Origin: Verrucomicrobiota bacterium
GTDB lineage: Bacteria > Verrucomicrobiota > Verrucomicrobiia > Limisphaerales > UBA11358
DNA: 64,000 nucleotides
Assembly: GCA_028872915.1 (NCBI GenBank)
Contig: JAGWNY010000001.1
Location: forward strand, 86,642-150,641
Reading direction: 5' to 3'
The notes beneath the pieces were generated by a model. The model was not told the DNA's origin. It saw only the letters and a list, made by a program, of their open reading frames with translations, and ran no database searches. Shown piece by piece: positions 9,818 to 19,447 of this stretch; the first letter of the stretch is position 1; every line of letters starts with the position of its first letter. The position numbers and the translations under genes are program-made.

Positions 9818-10966
9818 ATGGAATTGAATAACGACGAAATCCGGCGCTACTCCCGGCATTTGATCCTTCCGGAAGTCGGCGTGGGCGGCCAAAAAAAGCT
9901 CAAGAACGCCAGTGTCCTCTGCATTGGGGCGGGAGGACTTGGCTCCCCCATTGCCATGTACCTGGCCGCCGCCGGCGTTGGCAGGCTTGGCATCGTGGAT
10001 TTCGACACCGTGGACATTTCCAATCTCCAGCGCCAGATTCTGCACACGGACGCGGACGTGGGCCGCTCCAAGGCCCAGTCCGCCAGCGAGACCATCCACG
10101 GCATCAATCCTCATTGTCACGTTGTCCTCCACAACGCCCGCATTTCCTCCGAAAACGCCCTCGACCTCATTGGCCCCTACGACGTTGTCGTGGACGGCAC
10201 GGACAATTTTCCCACGCGCTATCTCACCAACGACGCCTGCGTGCTCTTGAAAAAGCCCAACGTCTATGGCTCGATTTTCCGCTTCGAAGGGCAGGCGAGC
10301 GTTTTTGCGCCGTCGCTGGGGGGTCCCTGTTACCGCTGTCTGTATCCGGAGCCGCCGCCGCCGGGCATGGTCCCCAGTTGCGCCGAGGGCGGAGTGCTCG
10401 GCGTTTTGCCCGGAATCATCGGCTGCATTCAAGCGATTGAAATCCTCAAACTCCTTCTCCGCAGGGGAAGTTCCCTGGTCGGACGTTTGCTCTTGTTCAA
10501 CGCGCTGGAAATGAAATTCAGGGAACTGAAACTCCGGCGCGATCCGGAATGTCCGGTCTGCGGCGAACATCCAACCATTCATCAATTGATTGATTACGAG
10601 CAATTTTGCGGCATCCTGCCCGAACCGGATGCTTCCCAGGCCAATCCGGACGAGGTCACGGTGCAGGAGATGAAAAAGGCCCTGGAGAATCCCGGCCTGG
10701 GTATAAAAGTTATTGACGTTCGCGAGCCGGACGAATACGAAATCGCCCACGTTAACGGCGTTCCCCAGCTCCCGATGAGCCAGCTTCGGCAACGCTTCAC
10801 GGAATTGGACCCCAACACCCAATACTACATCCATTGCAAAACCGGCGTCCGCTCCATGACGGCGCTTCAGTTCCTGCGCCAACAGGGGTTCAAGTATTTG
10901 AAAAACGTCAGGGGCGGCATTGATTCGTGGTCCCGCGAAATTGATTCCTCCGTCCCGCGATATTAA
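9818..10966 (+). CDS. moeB: MoeB/ThiF-type adenylyltransferase with C-terminal rhodanese domain
   Basis: MELNNDEIRRYSRHLILPEVGVGGQKKLKNASVLCIGAGGLGSP; zinc CxxC pairs (PCYRCLYP, CPVCGEH); rhodanese loop YYIHCKTGVRS. Confidence 0.88.
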   Translation: MELNNDEIRRYSRHLILPEVGVGGQKKLKNASVLCIGAGGLGSPIAMYLAAAGVGRLGIVDFDTVDISNLQRQILHTDADVGRSKAQSASETIHGINPHCHVVLHNARISSENALDLIGPYDVVVDGTDNFPTRYLTNDACVLLKKPNVYGSIFRFEGQASVFAPSLGGPCYRCLYPEPPPPGMVPSCAEGGVLGVLPGIIGCIQAIEILKLLLRRGSSLVGRLLLFNALEMKFRELKLRRDPECPVCGEHPTIHQLIDYEQFCGILPEPDASQANPDEVTVQEMKKALENPGLGIKVIDVREPDEYEIAHVNGVPQLPMSQLRQRFTELDPNTQYYIHCKTGVRSMTALQFLRQQGFKYLKNVRGGIDSWSREIDSSVPRY

Positions 10967-10981
10967 ATCCCGCCGCCCTCC

Positions 10982-11461
10982 ATGACCGACGATCTGCAAA
11001 AGCGCATCCAGGCCGCCCTCGCGAATCCCCAAAACATGGGCGAATTGGCCGGCGCGGACGCCGTCGGCGCCGTTGGCAACGCGGATTGCGGCGAAATGCT
11101 CCGCCTCTGGGTCAAGTTCAAGGAGCAGAACGGCAAAAAAGTCATTGATCGCGCCACGTTTCAATCGTTTGGCTGCGAGACGGCAATCGCCGTTGCCAGC
11201 CTGGCCACCGAATTGATCCGCGGCAAGACTCCCGCTGAAGCGCTGGCCCTCAAGACTGAAGAACTGGCCGGCGAACTCGGCCCCTTGCCGCCCATGAAAA
11301 TTCATTGCGCGCAACTCGTGGAAGGCGCCCTGCGCGCGGCCCTTGAACCGCAGTCGGCGGAAAACAAAACGCCGGCGCAGCCCGGCGCCTCAACGCTTCT
11401 GGACAGCTTTTCCAAGCACCCGGAAGGCGTCAAACTCACCTTTCTGGACCCCGGTAAATAA
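10982..11461 (+). CDS. IscU/NifU N-terminal-like iron-sulfur cluster scaffold
   Basis: NADCGEMLRLWVKF, FQSFGCETAIAVASLATELIRGKT, PPMKIHCAQLVEGALRAAL match the three conserved Cys motifs of IscU-like proteins. Confidence 0.75.
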   Translation: MTDDLQKRIQAALANPQNMGELAGADAVGAVGNADCGEMLRLWVKFKEQNGKKVIDRATFQSFGCETAIAVASLATELIRGKTPAEALALKTEELAGELGPLPPMKIHCAQLVEGALRAALEPQSAENKTPAQPGASTLLDSFSKHPEGVKLTFLDPGK

Positions 11462-11478
11462 TCCGCGCCGGAACACTC

Positions 11479-13695
11479 TCACGGCAGCGGTTCCGCCGGA
11501 TTGGTGCTCTCTTCCACCGGCGCCGGGGCCGGGACAGCCTGAACCGCATTGTATTTCCGCCGCAACCGCAGCCGTTTTAGTTCATTTCGCTTTTCTGCCT
11601 GGATGAGTTTGGCTTCCTGCTGGTCGTTCTCGGCTTCGGCCGCGGAAATGCCGGGCAATTGCGCCTCCTCCTTGGCCGTCTGGGCCGCCGCCAGTTCCGG
11701 CGTTGGCAGGACCGTGGGCCGCATTAATACCACCAATTCTTCGCGGTCCTTCTGACTGCTGCGGGCGCTGAACAGGGCGCCCAAAAGCGGAATCCGGTCC
11801 AAAAGCGGGATGCCGTTGTTCGACCGGCGGATGTCGGAACGGATGAAACCACCCAGCATGATGGTGTCCTTGTCCTTGACAATTACCTGGGACGACAGCG
11901 TCCGCTTGTCCGTATTGGGCACGGCGTTGCCATTGATGGTCGTGCTGCCGCTGATGTCGTCAATTTCCTGCTGGATTTGCATCACGACGACGCCGCCGGG
12001 ATTGATATAAGGCGTCACATCCAGTTCCACGCCCACCGACAACTGCGAATAGGTGGATTGCGGGTAGCCGTTGTATCCATACCCGTAGCTCGTGCCGGTA
12101 ATATATGGGACGGTCTGGCCCACAAAAAATTGGGCTGCGGTGGCCTGGGATGTTTCGATTCGCGGGCGTTGGATGATGTTGATATCGCTGTCGGCTTCCG
12201 CCGCCTGCACCGCCACGTCCCATGTCGGTCCGAGATTGCCAAAATAGCTGAAGCCGTTGTTTGGCAGCGTGGAGGTGAAACTGCCTGGAAACGCGTTGGA
12301 GGTGACGCTGCCGCTGACCGCTCCCAGGAAATCCAGAAAGGGCGGACCGCCGGGATTGAGCATTCCGCCCGCGCCCTGGATATTCGGCCCGAGGGTCCTG
12401 GGATTTTGCGCGGCTGAAACGCCGTACGTCAGGCCCTTGTTCAACCCCACGTCCATGATGATGGCGTCAATAAGCACCTGGGGCGGCGGCACATCCAATT
12501 GTGAAATCACTTTCTTGATGCGTTCCATGTCTCCGCGCGTGGCGAAGACCAAAAGCGAATTGTTTTGTTCATCCGCCACGATCTTGGCCTGGCCGAACAC
12601 CTCGATCTTTCCCTCTTTGTTCAGCCCCGCCGCCCCCTGCAAAATGCTCCGCAGACGGCTTTGAAACGTGGCCGGCGGCTGATACTGCTCGGGAACGTAG
12701 GACTGCGGCGTGACCGGGTCCGTCATGTACGAAGGGCCGACCGGTTCCGGTGAAAACGATTGGGGCCGATACCCGTTATTGATCCCATTTTCGACGCCAT
12801 TGCCAAAAGGACTGCCGCCCCGGTTCATCGTGTTGGGCGCGAATCCGCTCACGGGCGCCGGGGCCTTGCCCCCTCCGATGGCGACCGTGGCGCCGCCGCT
12901 CCCAAGGCTGTTCAACGCCTGCGCGATGTCATCGGCCTTCTCATACTTGATGGGAATGACTTCCGAGATGTATTCCTGCGGCACGCTCACGTCTATTTGC
13001 CGGATCATCTCCAGCATTCTCTTGACGTTTTCGGCATAGTCACGGATCACAAGAATTCCGTTGCTATCCAGCGGAATGATGGAATTGACCCGGGCCAGCG
13101 GCTGAAGAATCGGCACAATGTCCGTTGGCTTGACGTATTTCAATTGCACGATATGGGTCACATAAGACCCCAAATCGGGCAGTTGGCTGGCCATGTTGTT
13201 TGTATCGAGGCCTTCTCCCGCCCCCGCCGCCTCGGGCGTCGTGACCACTTTTACGAATTTATCGCCGATGGGGATGACGACAATGTTGTTCATGCCCAGC
13301 ACGGCCTGCAGCGCCTCGATGGCCTCGCTTTTTGTCAACGGGCTTTCGGTTTTCAAAACAATTGTCGAAGCGGGCAGTTGCGCGTGCAGCAGCGTGCGCC
13401 CCACCAACCCGGCATAAACGTCCAATACCTGCTGCACCGGTACCCCCTCGTAATTGAACTGATACCCCGGAACCTCGGCCGGAGCCGCCGGAGGCGCAAC
13501 GGCCGGAGGCGCAACGGGCGGCGGCGCCGGCATGTTGGGCAACGAGGGCAACGGCGCGCGGCCGGCGGGCGCCGGAATGCGCGGCCGGGGCCGCACTGGA
13601 AATGAGGGATGCGCGGAGGGCGCCGGCGGCATTTGCGCCCAAAGGCACCCGGCCGTCAGACCGTACAAAAACAGGATAATGGGGGTTGTCTTCAT
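11479..13695 (-). CDS. type II/IV secretion secretin (GspD/PilQ-like)
   Basis: C-terminal secretin signature (TLSSQVIVKDKDTIMLGGFIRSDIRRSNNGIPLLDRIPLLGALFSARSSQKDREELVVLMRPTVL) and N-domains; signal peptide. Confidence 0.9.
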   Translation of the reverse strand: MKTTPIILFLYGLTAGCLWAQMPPAPSAHPSFPVRPRPRIPAPAGRAPLPSLPNMPAPPPVAPPAVAPPAAPAEVPGYQFNYEGVPVQQVLDVYAGLVGRTLLHAQLPASTIVLKTESPLTKSEAIEALQAVLGMNNIVVIPIGDKFVKVVTTPEAAGAGEGLDTNNMASQLPDLGSYVTHIVQLKYVKPTDIVPILQPLARVNSIIPLDSNGILVIRDYAENVKRMLEMIRQIDVSVPQEYISEVIPIKYEKADDIAQALNSLGSGGATVAIGGGKAPAPVSGFAPNTMNRGGSPFGNGVENGINNGYRPQSFSPEPVGPSYMTDPVTPQSYVPEQYQPPATFQSRLRSILQGAAGLNKEGKIEVFGQAKIVADEQNNSLLVFATRGDMERIKKVISQLDVPPPQVLIDAIIMDVGLNKGLTYGVSAAQNPRTLGPNIQGAGGMLNPGGPPFLDFLGAVSGSVTSNAFPGSFTSTLPNNGFSYFGNLGPTWDVAVQAAEADSDINIIQRPRIETSQATAAQFFVGQTVPYITGTSYGYGYNGYPQSTYSQLSVGVELDVTPYINPGGVVVMQIQQEIDDISGSTTINGNAVPNTDKRTLSSQVIVKDKDTIMLGGFIRSDIRRSNNGIPLLDRIPLLGALFSARSSQKDREELVVLMRPTVLPTPELAAAQTAKEEAQLPGISAAEAENDQQEAKLIQAEKRNELKRLRLRRKYNAVQAVPAPAPVEESTNPAEPLP

Positions 13696-14258
13696 TATTT
13701 CGCGGTTTGGTTCAATTTTGAGGGCGCCTGACTCTGATAGGTCGCCACCAGTTCAATGCTCGCTTCCAGGCGTTGATGCGGCGGATCGGGCCACAGCGAC
13801 AGGTCCCGCACCCGGACCGATGACGCGCCTTCGCCCAGCTTGTAGAGAAAATCCACCAACTGCGCGTCCGTGGCCACCACCTGGATTCCCTCCGGCTGTT
13901 CGGTAAAGAAGGGACCCGTCTGCGTCAGGCCGTGCGAGGCGCTGGAAATCGTCACCCCGCTCGATGCCGCCTGGCTGTACACCGTGCGCATGAAATTGAT
14001 GGCCTGGTCCCCGGCTGGCACGTATTCGCCGCCGCTCCGGTATTTTTTGACCAGCGTCTCATATTTGCCCGTCTCGCCAATGGTGCGTTCATACAATGTT
14101 ATTTTCCGCCGCGCGCCGGCGATGCGGCTTTTTACGTTGCCCAAATCCGAAAAATGGGGCCAGATGAATATCCAGTTCAGCGCCAGAATCAGCACCACCA
14201 GCACGCCAACGGCGAGCCGGCGTTCCATGGGACGCAGTTGTGCGAGGAATTTTTTCAC
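13695..14258 (-). CDS. PilO/GspM-like inner-membrane assembly protein
   Basis: Single N-terminal TM (RRLAVGVLVVLILALNWIFIW) plus coiled segment; lies between secretin and PilN-like gene. Start chosen at GTG 14258. Confidence 0.6.
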   Translation of the reverse strand: MKKFLAQLRPMERRLAVGVLVVLILALNWIFIWPHFSDLGNVKSRIAGARRKITLYERTIGETGKYETLVKKYRSGGEYVPAGDQAINFMRTVYSQAASSGVTISSASHGLTQTGPFFTEQPEGIQVVATDAQLVDFLYKLGEGASSVRVRDLSLWPDPPHQRLEASIELVATYQSQAPSKLNQTAK

Positions 14259-15649
14259 CGGAACACCTCCGTTTTGGGCAGGCTGTTCGCCAGTTCCAGC
14301 GATAAACTCCACGATGTCGTTCCCCCGCGCGTCGAAGGATTCACGGGCGAGCTGCCTTTGGTCTGAAACATCGGTTTGCCATTGACCGTCGCGTTTTGCA
14401 TCGCCGTGTTGAAATCCAGCAGTGTATTGAGCTGGTCCGGCGTTGTCGTCCCGCTCAGGTTCAGGCGATCGCCGCCCGAAAAACTGAAACGCTGGAGGTT
14501 GAGCGCTTCGGGTAGTTTTTCCGCAACGAGTTTCCAGCAATCCAGCGCTTCAAACTGCAATTGCGCCCGTTCATTGAGCACGGTGTATTCGGCTTGAAGG
14601 TGCAGCACGTTCGTGTAACCGCCGCCCAAATCGGACGCCTGCTTTTCCAGCCCGCGCGCCTTGTAGCCCAGCGCCGTCGTGGCCGCGAAATAAACCGCCA
14701 CGAAAATCGCATACACAATGCCCGCCGCGTATAATCCGTGCAGCCAGAGCCGGTCGCTGAATTGCTGGCGGTATCGTTCCGCGAATTCAGCCGGCAAAAG
14801 CCCCGGACCGGCCGCGCCGGCTGCGCGCCGCGCCGTCCGGGCCGCCAGTTCTTCCGGCGGGAGCGGCGGTAAAACCTTCAGCGGCTCGTTCAATGTTTCG
14901 CGCAACAACGTTTCCCACTCGCCCGCCATGGCCTCATCGGCGGCCAAATGCCATCCCGGAGAACCCGTCAACCAGCCTTCCATCTCCCCAGCCCAGCACA
15001 ATTGTGTCAATTGTTCGCGCAGGCTTTTGACGCGGTCGCCGTTTGCCGGAAGCGTGATCACGCTCAAGTTTCGGAGCGTCTGCCCGCTCCACCAGGCCGC
15101 CAGCGCCGTGTCGGGTCCCCGAAAGCCGGGGTAAAGGCACGCCGTCACCCCTCCCGCCGCCTCCAGCCAGTCCGCCGCTTCCAATTGATCCAAAAAGGGT
15201 GCCTCCAAACGGTCCGCCTGAAAGCCCCGCCCCTCCAGCTTCCCCAGAAAATTCTCCACCGCCGCGCGTGAGGCGATCACGACCACCACGTTCTGCAGTT
15301 CGGCCGACGCCGCAGCCAGCGTGTGAAACGTCCACACGATTTGCGCCACCGGCATCGGCGAAAGCTTTTCCAACTGCAATTCCACCATCGAACGCGTTTC
15401 CTCGGCCGCGCTCCTGGGCAGTTCAATCACCCGCAGGAATACCTCGCCCGCCGGCAGCCACGCCACGTTCAATTTCGGTTGCCAGAGCGAATTCCACGAT
15501 TTGGCCGCCATTCGCGGCGGCAACGGCCCGCCATCGGAGGCCTGATGCTGGCGCCCTGGAACGAATTTCCCCCCCTTGGCGTCAAACTGCCATAGTCGGT
15601 GGGCCTCGAACGCCAGATGCAAAACGTTGCAGGAATTCCAACGGGCCAT
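14255..15649 (-). CDS. PilM/PilN/GspL-like assembly protein
   Basis: Cytoplasmic domain, one TM (LHGLYAAGIVYAIFVAVYFAATTAL) and a periplasmic tail; ATG lies 2 nt after the upstream ATPase stop. Confidence 0.6.
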   Translation of the reverse strand: MARWNSCNVLHLAFEAHRLWQFDAKGGKFVPGRQHQASDGGPLPPRMAAKSWNSLWQPKLNVAWLPAGEVFLRVIELPRSAAEETRSMVELQLEKLSPMPVAQIVWTFHTLAAASAELQNVVVVIASRAAVENFLGKLEGRGFQADRLEAPFLDQLEAADWLEAAGGVTACLYPGFRGPDTALAAWWSGQTLRNLSVITLPANGDRVKSLREQLTQLCWAGEMEGWLTGSPGWHLAADEAMAGEWETLLRETLNEPLKVLPPLPPEELAARTARRAAGAAGPGLLPAEFAERYRQQFSDRLWLHGLYAAGIVYAIFVAVYFAATTALGYKARGLEKQASDLGGGYTNVLHLQAEYTVLNERAQLQFEALDCWKLVAEKLPEALNLQRFSFSGGDRLNLSGTTTPDQLNTLLDFNTAMQNATVNGKPMFQTKGSSPVNPSTRGGTTSWSLSLELANSLPKTEVFR

Positions 15650-15651
15650 GT

Positions 15652-17403
15652 TCAATCCTTGATCCAAATGCCCGTCTTTTCATCCCCAACCAGCGCGCCC
15701 ATGTGTTCCTCGACCTGTGTGACACGCAGGACCTCCTCAATGGTGGTCTCGCCGTTTTTGACCTTCGTCCAGCCATCGGTTCGCAGCGTTCGCATCCCGT
15801 TTTCGATGGCCCGCTGCGAAATGGTCGTGGCGGGCGTCCGGTTGAGGATCATCGGGCGAATCGCTTCCGTGACGGTCAACAATTCATAGATGCCTTTCCG
15901 GCCCTGGTAACCCAATTGACGGCATTCCTCGCACCCAGCGCCGCGCCAGAATTTTGCCGACTCAATCTCTTCCTCGGGAAATCCGATCTTTTTCAAATAA
16001 TCCAGTTCCACCCGCTGTTCGACCTTGCAGCCCGGACAGATCGTCCGCACCAACCGCTGGGCCATGATGGCTTCCACGGACGACGCCACCAAAAACGGCT
16101 CGATGCCCATGTCAATGAGCCGCGTGAACGCGCTGGCCGCGTCGTTCGTATGCAGCGTCGAAAATACAAGGTGGCCCGTCAGCGACGCCCGGATCGCGAT
16201 TTCCGCCGTTTCGCCGTCCCGGATTTCCCCCACCATCACCACGTTCGGGTCCTGCCGCAATATGTGCCGCAGACCCATGGCAAACGTCAGCCCGATCTCC
16301 GGCCGCACGGCAATCTGATTGATGCCCTTCAACTCGTATTCCACCGGCTCTTCAATCGTGATGATGCGTTTATGCACCGAATTGATCGCGCTCAAAAACG
16401 CGTAAAGCGACGTGGACTTCCCCGAACCGGTCGGCCCCGTCACCAGAAAAATTCCGTGCGGTTTGACAATGATGTCGCGAATCAGCGCCTCGTCCTTCGC
16501 GGCAAAGCCCAGTTTGTCCAGGCTCAAAAAAATCTTCCCGCGCGTGAGCAAACGCAGCGAAACGCTTTCCCCGTACACGGTGGGCACCGTTGAAACGCGA
16601 ATGTCAATCTCCTCGCCCTTGATCCGCACGTTGATGCGCCCGTCCTGCGGCAGCCGTTTCTCCGCGATGTTCATCCCGCTCATCACCTTGATGCGCGAAA
16701 TGAGCGCCGCCTGAAACCGTTTCAATTGCGGCGGCATTGGGGTCTGGTGCAGAATTCCGTCAATGCGGTAACGAATCCGCAGTTCGTCCTCCGCCGGCTC
16801 GAAATGGATGTCCGTTGACCGGTCCTTGTAGGCTTCCCAGATGATTTGATTGACAAACTTGATGACACTCGCCTCCTGGTCGTCCTCCGTGATCTCCTTG
16901 TCGCTCGCCACCTCCAGTTCCATCGGCTCCCCTTCCCCCAGTTCCTCCAGCGTTTCGGCCCCCACCCCGTAGTATTTCTTCAGCGCCTTTTCAATTTCCG
17001 CTTGCGGCGACAACGCGAACGTGACCGGCATGTTCGCGTCAAAACGCACCGCGTTCATCATCGCTGCGTCAAACGGATCGCTCACCGTCACCTGTAACGT
17101 TCCATCCGCGATCGCCGCCGGCAGGACGCAGTGCTGAAACGCCACCTTCGTGGAGATTTTATTCCGCACTTCCGCCGGAACCGGGTGCTTTTGCAAGTCC
17201 ACGTAAGGCCACCCCATCGCCTCGGCCAGTTTCCGGATGAACACGTCTTCAGCCACCCCCCCCTCCCGCGCAATGAACCCCAGCAATCGCTCGCCGGAAC
17301 CCCCCGCTGTCGCCGTCCGCCATGCCCCGCGCCAATCCTCAAATTGGTCCGTGGACACGCCGGCTGCCGACGCCACAAGGTTCTTTGCTGAGCTGAATGC
17401 CAT
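15652..17403 (-). CDS. type II secretion/type IV pilus assembly ATPase (GspE/PilB)
   Basis: Walker A GPTGSGKSTSLYAFL, Asp box, RHILRQDPNVVMVGEIRDGETAEIAIRASLTGHLVFSTLHTNDA, zinc CPGC...CEEC motif. Confidence 0.93.
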   Translation of the reverse strand: MAFSSAKNLVASAAGVSTDQFEDWRGAWRTATAGGSGERLLGFIAREGGVAEDVFIRKLAEAMGWPYVDLQKHPVPAEVRNKISTKVAFQHCVLPAAIADGTLQVTVSDPFDAAMMNAVRFDANMPVTFALSPQAEIEKALKKYYGVGAETLEELGEGEPMELEVASDKEITEDDQEASVIKFVNQIIWEAYKDRSTDIHFEPAEDELRIRYRIDGILHQTPMPPQLKRFQAALISRIKVMSGMNIAEKRLPQDGRINVRIKGEEIDIRVSTVPTVYGESVSLRLLTRGKIFLSLDKLGFAAKDEALIRDIIVKPHGIFLVTGPTGSGKSTSLYAFLSAINSVHKRIITIEEPVEYELKGINQIAVRPEIGLTFAMGLRHILRQDPNVVMVGEIRDGETAEIAIRASLTGHLVFSTLHTNDAASAFTRLIDMGIEPFLVASSVEAIMAQRLVRTICPGCKVEQRVELDYLKKIGFPEEEIESAKFWRGAGCEECRQLGYQGRKGIYELLTVTEAIRPMILNRTPATTISQRAIENGMRTLRTDGWTKVKNGETTIEEVLRVTQVEEHMGALVGDEKTGIWIKD

Positions 17404-17534
17404 TGTTGTCGCTTTAAACAATAAAAGTCGGGAAAAGTTGCATAAATCCTCGAAAAAGACAACATAAGGTGTCCGCTGCCAAAACAGGCCGCCGCTGAAC
17501 GCCTCCGAACCGCGTCCGCGCCGCCATCATCGCT

Positions 17535-18368
17535 ATGAAACAGGTCGCCACCATCACCGTCATTGGCCGCGATAAAACGGGCGTCATCGCGCGTGTCACC
17601 GGCTTTTTGTTCCAACAAAAAGCCAATATCGAGGCCCTCGAGGAACAAGTGACCCGCGGCCAGTTCAGCATGACCCTCCAGGCTTCCTGGAAAAAACGTG
17701 ACTGGGATGAGGGCCGCGTTCGATCCGGCCTCGAATCCCTTGCCGCCGATTTGCGCATGGAGATAACCCTCCGTTTCACCGAACCCAACCGCCGCCAAAA
17801 ATTCGCCCTCTTCGTTACCCGCGAAACCCACTGCCTGCGCGCGCTTTTGGCCGCCAAATTGAATGCCGACGCCGCCCTCCTCATCGCCAACCATGTTGAT
17901 TTCGCCCCCCTCGCTCAAAAATATCGCCTGCCCTTCTTTCACGTCAATTGGAACAACCGCGCCACCGCCGAAGCCCGATGCCTTGCCATCCTCGAACGGC
18001 ATCAGGTGGACTTCGTCGTGCTCGCCCGTTTCATGAAAATCCTCTCTCCAAACTTCGTCTGGCGCTTCAAAAACAAAATCATCAACATCCATCCCTCCCT
18101 TTTACCGAGCTTTCCAGGCCCACAAGCCTATCGCCAGGCCTACGAAAACGGCGTCAAAATCGCCGGCGTCACCGCCCATTTCGTTTCCATGCGCCTGGAT
18201 GAGGGTCCCATCATCGCCCAGGGCGCCTTCGTCGTCCGCCCGGGCATGGAACTCAGGGAAATCATCGCCCGCGGCCAAAAACTCGAAGCCGCCATCCTCG
18301 TCAAGGCCGTCAAATTGTATCTCGGCAGGCGCCTCGACGTCCATTGGGGCATCGTCAGGGAAATCTGA
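17535..18368 (+). CDS. purU: formyltetrahydrofolate deformylase
   Basis: N-terminal ACT domain (ITVIGRDKTGVIARVTGFLFQQKANIEALEEQV) and formyltransferase core (INIHPSLLPSFPGPQAYRQAYENGVKIAGVTAHFV). Confidence 0.93.
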   Translation: MKQVATITVIGRDKTGVIARVTGFLFQQKANIEALEEQVTRGQFSMTLQASWKKRDWDEGRVRSGLESLAADLRMEITLRFTEPNRRQKFALFVTRETHCLRALLAAKLNADAALLIANHVDFAPLAQKYRLPFFHVNWNNRATAEARCLAILERHQVDFVVLARFMKILSPNFVWRFKNKIINIHPSLLPSFPGPQAYRQAYENGVKIAGVTAHFVSMRLDEGPIIAQGAFVVRPGMELREIIARGQKLEAAILVKAVKLYLGRRLDVHWGIVREI

Positions 18369-18373
18369 TCCAC

Positions 18374-18402
18374 ACCCCGCGACACGGGGCCCCTGTTTTT
18401 CC
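18374..18402 (+). terminator. possible Rho-independent terminator after purU
   Basis: CCCCG-cgaca-CGGGG stem followed within a few nt by T5. Confidence 0.4.
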
Positions 18403-18468
18403 TTTTGCGCTTTTCGGATTTTGAACCAATTTAAAGGTGTCTGTGTCGGAGACAAAGGAGCGGGAACA

Positions 18469-18975
18469 ATGACTGTGGTCAAAAAAACACAAGCCGACCG
18501 GCTGGTCTTAAAGGTGGCCGTGATCTACAATGATTTCAGCCTTGCCGGGCGCGCGCTGGCAGCCTTGGACCGCGTGGCCGCCGATTTGGACGATATCATC
18601 GCGTGGGATGCAAAGCCCTGGTCGTTGGGAATCCTCCAAAATCCCGCCCAGGCGGGCGTCGCGCTTGCCGTCGCCGCCGATGCCCGCCTCCTGCTCCTCG
18701 TTTTAAATAACCTCGAAACCATTCCCCCCGAATTGCTTGACTGGCTCGATCATTGGTCCGCAAACCGGACCATCCGCGAAGCCGCCATCATGGCCGTCCG
18801 CTTCGATGAAGCCCAAACCCCGCCTGGTTTTTGGAACCAAATCAAATGGCTCGCCAAATGGCGCGGCCTCGAATTTCTGGACCAGCGCGCCGAAACCGCC
18901 GGCCGCCTCAATCAACCCGGCTCCGACGCCTCTCCCAGCCGGATACGGCGCGGTATGGTTTTGGTAGAGGGATGA
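18469..18975 (+). CDS. hypothetical protein
   Basis: Continuous ORF MTVVKKTQADRLVLKVAVIYNDFSLAGRALAALDRVAADLDDIIAWDAKPW... Confidence 0.6.
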   Translation: MTVVKKTQADRLVLKVAVIYNDFSLAGRALAALDRVAADLDDIIAWDAKPWSLGILQNPAQAGVALAVAADARLLLLVLNNLETIPPELLDWLDHWSANRTIREAAIMAVRFDEAQTPPGFWNQIKWLAKWRGLEFLDQRAETAGRLNQPGSDASPSRIRRGMVLVEG

Positions 18976-19056
18976 CCCCTTGCATTTGATTGGGGAAGAG
19001 ACTATGGTGCAAAGTGATGGCGATTCCAGTCGCCTTCTGGAAAGGAAGAAAAACTT

Positions 19057-19365
19057 ATGGCACGAAAACAGGAACCAAAACAACAAATAAAAAAAGAACC
19101 CGCGGGAGAACGCGCGCAGACGTTTTCATTCCGCTCGGCCGATGCAATGAGCGTCCAATTGGTCGGCGATTTCACCCAATGGCAGGATCGCCCCATCAAT
19201 CTGCATAGAAATGCCGACGGCATCTGGCAAACCACTGTCATCCTCCCTCCCGGAACGCACTATTACCGTTTTCTGGTGGATGGCCAGTGGCGCGACGATC
19301 CCGAATGCCCGTTGCGCGCCCCCAACCCATTCGGCACTGAAAACATGATGCGCCAGGTGGCGTGA
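19057..19365 (+). CDS. small CBM48/AMPK glycogen-binding-domain protein
   Basis: SVQLVGDFTQWQDRPINLHRNADGIWQTTVILPPGTHYYRFLVDGQWRDDPECPLRAPNPFGTEN. Confidence 0.8.
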   Translation: MARKQEPKQQIKKEPAGERAQTFSFRSADAMSVQLVGDFTQWQDRPINLHRNADGIWQTTVILPPGTHYYRFLVDGQWRDDPECPLRAPNPFGTENMMRQVA

Positions 19366-19447
19366 GCCGTTGCCGCGCAAATTGTTTGCCGCCGCATGGG
19401 CCGTTGTATGGGCTTGACTTTTGCTGAATCAGCCTTTCAATAGGCGC

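Noticed and set aside
9797-11314. 505-aa minus-strand ORF opposite moeB and the IscU-like gene
   Set aside because: Spans two recognisable genes on the other strand; typical GC-rich antisense artefact.
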